Source of the DNA: Capsulimonadaceae bacterium
Lineage (GTDB): Bacteria > Armatimonadota > Armatimonadia > Armatimonadales > Capsulimonadaceae
Assembly: GCA_031292625.1 (NCBI GenBank)
Contig: JARLGU010000021.1
Location: forward strand, 1 to 64,000
Direction of reading: 5' to 3'
DNA: 64,000 nt
The translations under genes were made by a program, and so were the position numbers. Shown piece after piece: positions 18,361 through 26,228 of the stretch. The notes beneath the pieces were generated by a model. It worked only from the letters and a program-made list of their open reading frames with translations. It searched no databases and had not been told where the DNA came from. Each line of letters starts with the position of its first letter. Positions within the stretch are counted from its first letter, which is position 1.

Positions 18361-19446
18361 ATGAAGTCCGTCAGGAGTAATCGTGGGCGAACGCCCGTTA
18401 AGAAGGATCATGTTGCGCGCGAATTGCGGCAGCAGATTCTGAGCGGCAAGCTGCAGCCAGGAGACCGCGTCCCAACGCGCACCGATCTCGAAGAGGCCTT
18501 TCAGACGAGCACCGCGACCGTGCAAAGCGCGCTGGACGATCTCGTCCGCGACGGATTTGTGCGAGTCGAAGGCCGGCGGGGCACGTTCGTCACGCAGGAC
18601 CTTCCGTTTCTGACGCGTTACGGTTTTGTTTTCCCGCGAGACCCCGCGACCACGGCCGAATGGCCCCGCTTCTTTACAGCGATCGCGAACGAAGTCCTCC
18701 GCGCCAATATGACAAGCGGCATTCAATTGCCGATCTACGCCGGAGTAAACAACCCGAAGAGCGATGGTTACCGCGAGCTCGAGCACGATGTGTTGACCCG
18801 CCGCCTCGCGGGACTAGTATTCGTCTCTGAAAGCGCGATGCTCACCCACAAGCCCCTTATCGAAGAAGCTGGGTTGCCGGTTGTCCGAATCGCGGATATT
18901 CCCGGTCTACCCGCACCATGGATTATGTTGGACGGCGAAGCGTATATCGACAAGGCCCTTGACTACTTCCTGCAGAAGGGCAAGCGCCGCGTCGCCGTCC
19001 TTGCGCTTCACGATTGGATCGTCGAGCGCGGCGAATACCTGAGGACGGCGTTAGCCAAGCGCGGCATGGAAACCAGGTCCTACTGGACGCAAGGGTTCCA
19101 TTACACGCTGACCGCATCGACACGAAACTGCACGGAGTTGCTTCTCAGAAGCCGGACGCTCGATCCATTCGACGCCCTTCTTATTTCCGACGACAACATT
19201 GTGTCGGCGGCCGCGGAAGGAATTGCTGCGGCGGGAGACGGCGCCGCGCAAGGGCTGGAAGTGATCGCACACTGTAACTTTCCGCCGACCGATGCCGTCG
19301 CGATGCCGATCAAAAGGCTCGGGTTCGACGTCCGGCGCATCGTCGCGGAATGCGTTCGTTCAATCGACCAGCAGCGAGATGGCGGCGATTATGCGCAATG
19401 CATCCGCATACCGCCTATGTTCGATCATGAACTGCCGCGCAATTGA
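18361..19446 (+). CDS. GntR-type HTH with LacI-type sensor domain
   Basis: A 361-residue regulator. Residues 15-80 are a GntR winged helix ([23 protein letters not shown]...[25 protein letters not shown]). Residues 90-360 are a periplasmic-binding-protein-like sugar sensor typical of LacI/GalR regulators ([21 protein letters not shown]). This GntR-head/PBP-body type is common in carbohydrate islands; the ligand is unknown. The next two genes, a prepilin (43 bases on) and a GH71-like hydrolase, are probable targets and co-transcribed. Its promoter predicts a leaderless mRNA. Confidence 0.87.
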   Translation: MKSVRSNRGRTPVKKDHVARELRQQILSGKLQPGDRVPTRTDLEEAFQTSTATVQSALDDLVRDGFVRVEGRRGTFVTQDLPFLTRYGFVFPRDPATTAEWPRFFTAIANEVLRANMTSGIQLPIYAGVNNPKSDGYRELEHDVLTRRLAGLVFVSESAMLTHKPLIEEAGLPVVRIADIPGLPAPWIMLDGEAYIDKALDYFLQKGKRRVAVLALHDWIVERGEYLRTALAKRGMETRSYWTQGFHYTLTASTRNCTELLLRSRTLDPFDALLISDDNIVSAAAEGIAAAGDGAAQGLEVIAHCNFPPTDAVAMPIKRLGFDVRRIVAECVRSIDQQRDGGDYAQCIRIPPMFDHELPRN

Positions 19447-19489
19447 TCGCAGTTGGGCGGTTCGACCGTGGATGATTAAGGGGGATAGT

Positions 19490-20287
19490 ATGAAGACCAC
19501 GACGCGGGGATTTACTCTCATAGAGTTACTAGTAGTTATTGCCATTATAGCGATTCTCGCTGCAATTCTTTTTCCGGTGTTTGCCAAGGCGCGCGAAAAG
19601 GCGAGGCAAGCCAGTTGCGTCAGCAATATGAAGCAGATTGGAGTCGCGCTCCTGCAGTATGAGCAAGACTTTGATGAAACGCATCCCTCGTGGAACGAAG
19701 GGATCGGCGCCTACAATATCCATTGGGAGGCCTTGATTTACGCCTACATCAAGAGCGCGAACGTATTCAACTGTCCGTCGAATCCGGGGATCATCACAAC
19801 GCCAAATGTGCCCTATGCCGGCGCTCCGAATATGTTTCTCATGCACTACGGCGCGAATATTAATAGCGTCGGCGGCCAATGGTGGGACGCGTACTCCCCG
19901 AACGCGCCCAACGCCGGCTGCGGCCCATTCGCCGCGGCGGGATATGCGCCTTTCGTGGTGTCGCAGTTCGCTAATCCATCCAGTACGATTGACGTCGAAG
20001 AGGTGAACGACGACCCCGCCCAGGGCGGAACCGTTTGTGACTCCGTCGACTTCGAGGTAGACGGCGTCCAATTTGCGACGAATATCTTCGCGGGGCATAC
20101 GACAATGTCCAATTACTTGTTCGCTGACGGACACGTCAAGTCCCTGCGTCCCAGCCAGACGCTCAACGCCACAACCAATCTGTGGACGGTCGACAACACA
20201 CAGACGTGCTCTACGTACGGCGGCAACTTCAATTTGGCTAATGCACGGACAACGGTCAAGAACGCCGAGACGAAATATGCACAGTAG
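19490..20287 (+). CDS. DUF1559-type prepilin-like protein
   Basis: A 265-residue type IV pilin-like protein. The leader MKTTTRG precedes the prepilin-peptidase site G|FTLIELL with the conserved Glu at +5, then a hydrophobic stalk helix ending [13 protein letters not shown], and SNMKQIG. The C-terminal [15 protein letters not shown] is the H-X9-DG element of this family. AAGGGGGA precedes the ATG by about six bases. It is followed within 11 bases by a secreted GH71-like hydrolase. Such prepilins are abundant in Armatimonadota and Planctomycetes; their function is not established. An upstream in-frame extension has no ribosome site. Confidence 0.88.
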   Translation: MKTTTRGFTLIELLVVIAIIAILAAILFPVFAKAREKARQASCVSNMKQIGVALLQYEQDFDETHPSWNEGIGAYNIHWEALIYAYIKSANVFNCPSNPGIITTPNVPYAGAPNMFLMHYGANINSVGGQWWDAYSPNAPNAGCGPFAAAGYAPFVVSQFANPSSTIDVEEVNDDPAQGGTVCDSVDFEVDGVQFATNIFAGHTTMSNYLFADGHVKSLRPSQTLNATTNLWTVDNTQTCSTYGGNFNLANARTTVKNAETKYAQ

Positions 20288-20297
20288 GAGAAGCTAC

Positions 20298-22433
20298 GTG
20301 AAGCCTTATCGAGTTGTTTGTATGACAATGGCCATTCTAGGCATATTGGCGCCGTGTGCGGCATCCCCCATCGCGCAGCCAGTGACGAGCGTGGAGGAAT
20401 TGCCAATCGACAAGTTCGATGCGTACCAGGCGGGCACATTCCCGCCCTTTCCGTGGACGCGCATCAAGCCGGATGCGGCAGGAGTCGACCTGACCCTGCG
20501 CGCCGAGGACGAATCGCCGTTCGTCGGCAACAAAGTTACCGGCAAAGGCTTGACGATGACGGTTCCTGACACGGCGCACGACGGCGGCGACGGCATAGAA
20601 CGGCGGTTCACGCCTGCCCCGCCTGGACCGGAGTTCCTAGCGTTCGACTTCCGCATCGGCGGCGCGGACTCTAAACAGGCCGCGCTCGATCTGCATTGCA
20701 ACCTCGTCGACGAACATGACAAGGGTCTCGCCATATCGATTGGCGCGATAGCCGGGCTGAGCGTTCGGACCGCCGCGGGCGATCGGAAACTGGCCGATAT
20801 CGTGAGCGGCCAATGGTACCACCTTGGCGTAAAGCTGGAGTCCGGAAAGATCGACACGCTGGCGCTGACGGCGTTCCCGCTGAAATCGCCGTCGGTAACC
20901 AGCCGCGACATTCCTCTCCCGTCGTCGGGCGCCTACGACACGTTGCGATTCTCCAATGGCGGGACAGGCAAGCAATCGGGTAAATGGACGATCGGCAACA
21001 TCCTCATGGCGGGGCGGGTCGACGCGCCGCGCAACGCATGGTGGCCCTTCGACCAATTGCAAATCGATCAGCTAAGGGCATCCGATAAGAAGGTTTTTCT
21101 CTACTATTTCCCCATTTACACAGCGGGACCGTCATCCGAGGACCCAGGCCTCTCCTGGTTTTCACGTACGATCGCAAACCCGACGCTCCTCAATAAGCCG
21201 GATAGCGCTGGCGCGGGGACGGAGTTTGAATACTGCCCCTACCCTCGCCCTCCTGTCGAGCCGCTCACAAACGCGCACGATTCGTACGTGCGCTCGATGG
21301 AAGATGAAGTGCGCCTGGCCCGGCAACTAGGCATTGACGGTATGTTCGTCGACCTCGAATCGTTCCCGAGCCCCTATGGCGGAAAGTACTTTAACGAACA
21401 AGCCTTTAGCCTGATGGAGGCGGCGGCCCGGATTGACCCGGCGATGGCTATGATTCCCGCGATCTACGGACCCGATAGCGCGACCGATGACACGGCGCGC
21501 GAGTTCGCCAACACGGATGTGGTCAAAAGGGCGCTGGCGCAACCGAACATTCTCCGGCTTGCGGATGGCCGCGCCGTCATAACAAGCTGGTATCCGGAGC
21601 GATTTCCGGCATCCTGGTGGAAACTCGCCCTCAGCGAAGTCGAGAAGAGCGGCGAGCGAGTCGCATTTATCCCGCAGTTCAACTCGATCGATCACCTCAG
21701 CGAGTTTGCGCCGATCAGCTATGGAATGACACATTGGGGACCGCGCTCTCCCGAGAAGTTCGATTGGGTATCGAGGGTGGCGCCGCTCACCACCAAAGCG
21801 ATTTTCCCAATTGTCGAACAGGATGTGCGGCCGCGCGGCGTCTGGTACATGGAATCGTGCAACAGCGCACTTTTGCGCGGGCTCTGGGGTATGGCGATTG
21901 ACGACAAGGCCGACTGGGCGTTCATCGACACCTGGTCCGATTACACGGAGCAAGCCCAGGCCCCATCGCGGTCGATCGGATTCGCGCCCTTCGACCTAAA
22001 TGCGTACTATATCCAGTGGTTCAAAACAGGGAAGCAGCCGGCCGTCAAACGCGACGTCCTCTACTACTTCTACAGGACCCAGCACACGTCAGCGGTTCCG
22101 TCGCATGGCAAAGAGTGGGTCTTGCGGAAACCTTGGGGAGATAACAAAGAAACGGCTCCGCGAAATGAAATCGAGTTGCTTGCCTTCCTGAAGGAACCGG
22201 GCAAACTCTGCATCCAGGTTGACGGCCAAACGTACTCGTGCAGCGCCGGCGCAGGAATTACTTCGTTCAAAGCCCCGCTGCCGCCGGACAAATCGTTCAC
22301 CCCCGTGTTTTCGCTCCTACGCGGCAAGCGAACGGTGGTATCGCGCCCCGGTCAGTACGCGGTGTTGGACAAGATCGAGTTCGGCAACATGCTCTATCAC
22401 TCCGGCGTGATCTCGCCGGATGCGGCGCAATAG
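20298..22433 (+). CDS. Secreted GH71-like glycoside hydrolase
   Basis: A 711-residue exported protein starting at a GTG seven bases after AGGAG (20286-20290). A signal peptide (CMTMAILGILAPCAASPIA) is followed by a beta-rich, possibly carbohydrate-binding region (30-240). From about 255 comes a TIM-barrel-like domain beginning KVFLYYFPIYTAGPSSEDPG with YPRPPVEP and GIDGMFVDLESFP, resembling GH71 alpha-1,3-glucanases and related GH99-like enzymes. A further beta-sandwich ends the chain. Substrate is a guess (alpha-glucan or similar). Directly downstream of a prepilin; a strong hairpin follows at 22438. Confidence 0.72.
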   Translation: MKPYRVVCMTMAILGILAPCAASPIAQPVTSVEELPIDKFDAYQAGTFPPFPWTRIKPDAAGVDLTLRAEDESPFVGNKVTGKGLTMTVPDTAHDGGDGIERRFTPAPPGPEFLAFDFRIGGADSKQAALDLHCNLVDEHDKGLAISIGAIAGLSVRTAAGDRKLADIVSGQWYHLGVKLESGKIDTLALTAFPLKSPSVTSRDIPLPSSGAYDTLRFSNGGTGKQSGKWTIGNILMAGRVDAPRNAWWPFDQLQIDQLRASDKKVFLYYFPIYTAGPSSEDPGLSWFSRTIANPTLLNKPDSAGAGTEFEYCPYPRPPVEPLTNAHDSYVRSMEDEVRLARQLGIDGMFVDLESFPSPYGGKYFNEQAFSLMEAAARIDPAMAMIPAIYGPDSATDDTAREFANTDVVKRALAQPNILRLADGRAVITSWYPERFPASWWKLALSEVEKSGERVAFIPQFNSIDHLSEFAPISYGMTHWGPRSPEKFDWVSRVAPLTTKAIFPIVEQDVRPRGVWYMESCNSALLRGLWGMAIDDKADWAFIDTWSDYTEQAQAPSRSIGFAPFDLNAYYIQWFKTGKQPAVKRDVLYYFYRTQHTSAVPSHGKEWVLRKPWGDNKETAPRNEIELLAFLKEPGKLCIQVDGQTYSCSAGAGITSFKAPLPPDKSFTPVFSLLRGKRTVVSRPGQYAVLDKIEFGNMLYHSGVISPDAAQ

Positions 22434-22437
22434 AAAA

Positions 22438-22471
22438 CATCCGGCCGTAGGGTTTGCTCTACGGCCGGATG
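22438..22471. terminator. Bidirectional terminator between convergent genes
   Basis: A perfect 13-bp stem, CATCCGGCCGTAG (22438-22450) and CTACGGCCGGATG (22459-22471), with an 8-nt loop. On the minus strand it is followed by TTTTCTATTG, a good T-tract for the SDR gene; the plus-strand flank CGTCTTGC is weaker for the GH71-like gene. Confidence 0.88.
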
Positions 22472-22491
22472 CGTCTTGCAAGAACCATGCA

Positions 22492-23271
22492 TCAGATGCA
22501 GGGCATGACATTGCCGCCGCAGACCGGGATATATGCTCCGGATATGAACTTCGCAAGGTCAGACGCCAGGAACGCAACTACATTGGCGATATCCTGGTCT
22601 TCGCCGCGATGGCCGAGCGGAACCTTGGAGCAATAGCCTTCCTGGTATTCCGTCCCCGCCTCCCGGTCGCGTGCGCTGATCATCCAGCCCGGCGCAACCT
22701 GGTTCACCGTAATCGCGTGGCTGCCGATCTCTTTCGCGAGAACCCGCAAGACGCCGTCCATGCCGCGCTTGCCGGAAACGTACGCCGACTGGTTTGGGAA
22801 CATCTGCATGGCGCATTCGGTGTTGGTCCCGATATAGCGTCCGCCGCCGCGCTCAATCATCGAAGGGATAAACGCCTTCGCCATCAGGACATTTTGCAGG
22901 ACACAGGAACGAAACTGTCCTTCGTAATCCTCTTCAGCCTGATCCAGAACGTTCACCCATTTGTATTGGATAACGGCATTCGCGCACACGATGTCGATCG
23001 GGCCAAGCTCGGCGAACACCTTGTCGCGCATCGCAAAGACGCTGGCGCGATCGGTAATATCGGCCTGGACGGCAATCGACTTGCGGCCAAGCGCCGTAAT
23101 ATCGGCGACCAGTTTTTCCGCAAGTTTTACGTTGCTCCCATAATGGACCGCAACATCCGCTCCCGCACGCGCAAGCGTGAGAACCATTACGCGCCCAAGA
23201 TCTCCGGTCGCGCCCGTAACAATCGCGCGCTTACCGGAAAGATCGATATTCAAACCCGTTGTTAAACTCAT
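22492..23271 (-). CDS. SDR-family oxidoreductase
   Basis: A 259-residue short-chain dehydrogenase/reductase. The dinucleotide motif reads VTGATGDLG (a variant of TGxxxGxG), the structural Asn is in CANAVIQ, and the active-site Tyr-x-x-x-Lys is YVSGK. The downstream PGWM and the C-terminal LASDLAKFISGAYIPVCGG are typical of classical SDRs. The ATG at 23271 is chosen because AAAGG lies upstream and the glycine motif then falls at normal position. It probably forms one unit with the upstream Gfo/Idh/MocA gene, 165 bp away; both are likely sugar or polyol dehydrogenases. Confidence 0.88.
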   Translation of the reverse strand: MSLTTGLNIDLSGKRAIVTGATGDLGRVMVLTLARAGADVAVHYGSNVKLAEKLVADITALGRKSIAVQADITDRASVFAMRDKVFAELGPIDIVCANAVIQYKWVNVLDQAEEDYEGQFRSCVLQNVLMAKAFIPSMIERGGGRYIGTNTECAMQMFPNQSAYVSGKRGMDGVLRVLAKEIGSHAITVNQVAPGWMISARDREAGTEYQEGYCSKVPLGHRGEDQDIANVVAFLASDLAKFISGAYIPVCGGNVMPCI

Positions 23272-23436
23272 TGGTTTAGAGACCTTTCGAAACCGAGAAG
23301 ATTTGGGAACTGTCAGCAAATCACTGTCGTCTTGACACCGAACATCCCGCCAGCTACGGCGGGGCGCATTCTCCCGAGACGAAAATCTTGCGATCGAACG
23401 CGCTCATCGCTTCGCAATTGAGCGACGCAATAGCGC

Positions 23437-24480
23437 CTAGAACCTTACCGTCTCGCCCCTGTCCGCCGATTCGTAGACGGCGGAGATGATCTTATCCACG
23501 TAATATCCTTCCGCCACACCGGGAACAGCCTTGGAACCCGTGCGGCAGCACTCGGCGAATGCAGCCATCTCTAGCGCGAACGGATCGGCGATTGGAAACC
23601 GGTATTCGGTGTGCGTTTTCGTATCTTCCGAATACACCCGCAGCAGCGGCGCATTGCGGCTCGGCTTGTTCCAGAGCGTATAGAAAAGCTCCAACGTTCC
23701 GCGCGTCCCGTTGATCCGAACGCATTCATCCCATCCATCGCCCCACTCGCCATTGCAGCTGTACGGAGACAGGGCCGCCTCAAAATGGACGATGCAGCCG
23801 TTCTTCTGTCGAAACAGCGCGTGGCTGTTCGTTTCGGCATCATACGCCGCCGGCATCCAGCACAGCGCCGACACACTCTCGGGCTCGCCAAGAAATAGGC
23901 CCATCAGGTCGAGCATATGGCTGCCCGCCATGTTCAACATGCCGCCGCACGCCGATGTTCGCACGGGCGACGGCTTACCGTCGCGCGGCTTCCAGCCGTT
24001 GTCATCGTAGGGATCGCCGCCGCGCGGTCCGCCCTGGTAGCTGCGAATATAGGCGCTGAATGGCTGGCCAATCTCGGGAAGCAACTCGACCGCCTTGCGC
24101 GTCGCCGGAAAGAATCGCTTCATGTAGCCGACCTGAAAGCACTTCCCGTAGCCTTGCAAGTGCGCAACCAACTCCGCCGCACGCTCGCCGCTTTCGGTCA
24201 TCGTCTTTTCGCAGAAAATATGCTTATTCGCCCCGGTCGCCTGCCGGACCAGATCGGCATGGAAACGTGTATTAACGCAGATATCGACGATGTCGACGTT
24301 CGGGTCCGCCAGCATCTCGGCCGTCGTCGAGCAGTATATTGCATCGCCGTACTGTTCGCGGTTCCTATCGAATGCGGCGCGGCTAAGATCCGCGACCGCG
24401 ACAATGGGCATTTTCAGCGCGCGGTAGGCCGAGGCGTGCAAGAGCGAGATGCCGCCTGCGCCGATGATTCCTATATTCAT
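23437..24480 (-). CDS. Gfo/Idh/MocA-family oxidoreductase
   Basis: A 347-residue NAD(P)-dependent dehydrogenase. Residues 1-120 form the Rossmann fold with IGIIGAGGISLLH and the conserved CEKTM (the EKP-type motif with the catalytic Lys). The C-terminal alpha/beta domain has GGMLNMAGSHMLDLMGLFLG, where the GxxxDxGxHxxD motif of the family is recognisable with changes. The substrate is probably a sugar, inositol or similar cyclic polyol. GAGGAG ten bases upstream fixes the ATG at 24480. It lies downstream of its likely regulator at 24643-25866. Confidence 0.88.
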   Translation of the reverse strand: MNIGIIGAGGISLLHASAYRALKMPIVAVADLSRAAFDRNREQYGDAIYCSTTAEMLADPNVDIVDICVNTRFHADLVRQATGANKHIFCEKTMTESGERAAELVAHLQGYGKCFQVGYMKRFFPATRKAVELLPEIGQPFSAYIRSYQGGPRGGDPYDDNGWKPRDGKPSPVRTSACGGMLNMAGSHMLDLMGLFLGEPESVSALCWMPAAYDAETNSHALFRQKNGCIVHFEAALSPYSCNGEWGDGWDECVRINGTRGTLELFYTLWNKPSRNAPLLRVYSEDTKTHTEYRFPIADPFALEMAAFAECCRTGSKAVPGVAEGYYVDKIISAVYESADRGETVRF

Positions 24481-24642
24481 ACTTAGCTCCTCTTCCTGAA
24501 TCGGCCAATCTCGCCGAACCGTCTGAAGACAAGCCGCATCCTCGATGCTGAGCAGCCGGCTCATCCAGCAAGTTCTATCGTGACGCAGGTTCTTCCTGCG
24601 ACGCGGCACAAGGTAGGCCTCAAATTGGCCAAGATCGACCGG

Positions 24643-25866
24643 TTAGGTTGGTATTGTCGACATTCGGGGGACAAGAGTGTGCGTCAATCGAATTTCGGCG
24701 TTTAGCGTATGGTTGTCGAATACGCTCATCAGGAGGCGCGACGCCTCCACGCCTAGTGCCTCAAAAGGCGGGCGGACGCTTGACAGACCACGCTGGCGGG
24801 CGGCTGGCTCGTCATCGAATCCGATGATGCCGTAATCTCCGCCGGACGTCCTCCCGCGCTCCTCAAGAAGGTCCATGAGTTCGCGTGCCGCCAGGTCGTT
24901 CATTGCGATGACTCCCGGCTGCGGCATACTCGCGATTTGGTCCGCTGCCGAGCCCAAAGGAACCCAGGCGGAGTCGCGCAAGAACTGCGCATAGGTAATT
25001 CGCACGGGGCCGTCAGGATAAACAATCAGGCTTCGCGGATCCGCGCCGCCCTTTGAAAGGGCCAACCGCACGCCAGCAATACGTTCATCGGCCCAGCGTG
25101 CATCAATCGGCGCAACAAAAACGAGAGGGGAATAGCCCTGTCGCATCATATGCTCGCCGGCGGCCAGGCCAGCCGCGCGATTGTCCGAATACACGTGAAG
25201 CGGCGGATTCGTCGTCTGCCCCGACGACACATAAACCAGGGGGATATCGATGCGTTCGACGTGCGCGGCGACCTGTTCGGCAACTCCCGGATGGCCGTGC
25301 AAATCCACGACGATGATGCCATTGACCCCGGCTGTCAAATGTTCATCGAGAGCCAGCGGAAAGGCTTCGCCGATGCGCGCGTCCAAATTGATTCCCGCGA
25401 ACCGTGCGACGGCTCCATACTCGGCGGCGCAGCGCTCGATCCCATGCAGCGTCGCTCCGGTCATCGCCTGATGGTAGTCATAATGCAGGGGACCCGTTAG
25501 ATCGGAAAATGCCGCGACGGCAATCATTCCCACTGTCGCACGGTGGACAAACGGCGCCAGACGCCTGGAAGCTCCGTCGTTCGCGGGAATTACCGAACCG
25601 CCGGGCAGACTCGAAACGGGGTGACGATCGCTCACGAAAACGCCGGATCGGGGCCGGCTATAGACATATCCGCAACGCACCAATTCGGCGATCGCGGACC
25701 GCGTGGTAATGTGACTTACGCCGTAGGTCACGCTTAGGGACGCTATCGACGGCAAGCGCTCGCCTGGAGCCACGAGCGCCGCCTCGATCCTCAGTTTGAG
25801 ATCGTCCACGACTTGCATGTAGAGCGCCTGGCGGCCTCTGACAGTAACTTTGGATGTATCGTGCAT
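24643..25866 (-). CDS. GntR-type HTH with LacI-type sensor domain
   Basis: A 407-residue regulator: GntR winged helix at about 10-80 (YMQVVDDLKLRIEAALVAPGERLPSI and AIAELVRCGYVYSRPRSGVFV) and a periplasmic-binding-like sensor from about 110 (MIAVAAFSDLTGPLHYDYHQAM...VYVSSGQTTNPP...GYSPLVFVAPIDARWADERIAG...GIIGFDDEP). It is divergent from the heparinase-like gene and upstream of the Gfo/Idh/MocA and SDR genes on the same strand. The promoter region contains a candidate autoregulatory operator. The ATG at 25866 has no clear Shine-Dalgarno site. Confidence 0.87.
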   Translation of the reverse strand: MHDTSKVTVRGRQALYMQVVDDLKLRIEAALVAPGERLPSIASLSVTYGVSHITTRSAIAELVRCGYVYSRPRSGVFVSDRHPVSSLPGGSVIPANDGASRRLAPFVHRATVGMIAVAAFSDLTGPLHYDYHQAMTGATLHGIERCAAEYGAVARFAGINLDARIGEAFPLALDEHLTAGVNGIIVVDLHGHPGVAEQVAAHVERIDIPLVYVSSGQTTNPPLHVYSDNRAAGLAAGEHMMRQGYSPLVFVAPIDARWADERIAGVRLALSKGGADPRSLIVYPDGPVRITYAQFLRDSAWVPLGSAADQIASMPQPGVIAMNDLAARELMDLLEERGRTSGGDYGIIGFDDEPAARQRGLSSVRPPFEALGVEASRLLMSVFDNHTLNAEIRLTHTLVPRMSTIPT

Positions 25867-25889
25867 ACGAATCGCTCGAACTACGCAGG

Positions 25890-25941
25890 TTCTGTGCTTA
25901 TTCTGTGCACACAGTATAGCACCGAATATGTACGCTGTAAA
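25890..25941 (-). promoter_or_regulatory. Promoter and candidate operator of the GntR/LacI regulator
   Basis: On the minus strand TTTACA (25941-25936) and TATACT (25918-25913) are 17 bases apart. Overlapping and downstream of the -10 box lie the inverted repeat CTGTG-CA-CACAG (25903-25914) and a direct repeat TTCTGTGC at 25890-25897 and 25901-25908, an 11-base period equal to one helical turn. A repressor bound here would block the promoter; autoregulation is inferred. Confidence 0.65.
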
Positions 25942-26004
25942 GCAATATCGCAACACAGCGAGGGCTACGCCAACTTTGGCCATTCGCCAATGCCCTATCG
26001 CCTA

Positions 26005-26033
26005 TTGACAGGATATTTGGGCAATGTTATGAT
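26005..26033 (+). promoter_or_regulatory. Promoter ahead of the heparinase-like gene
   Basis: TTGACA (26005-26010) and TATGAT (26028-26033) with a 17-base spacer, the same hexamers as the fru promoter. Transcription would begin near 26040, leaving a leader of about 190 bases before the TTG start of the heparinase-like gene. Confidence 0.75.
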
Positions 26034-26228
26034 GTTACCAAATTAATGTGGCGCCCTTGCCGGACGGAAATGCCGCGCAATGCCATTCGCTGGAGCAAGA
26101 GATTAGACAGCGACGCCATAAGCGCCGCGTCGCCGTCTATCCGCAGTGCGCTCAGGACCAACAAACGAACGCGCAAGCCGCCGCGCATGGAAAGCGGGCA
26201 GTGCGGGCGAAGCAGGAACAGCTAAACA

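Noticed and set aside
26046..26225. 59-codon frame in the leader of the heparinase-like gene as an independent protein
   Set aside because: No ribosome-binding site and Arg/Ser-rich composition typical of out-of-frame GC-rich DNA; kept only as a possible leader frame among the findings.
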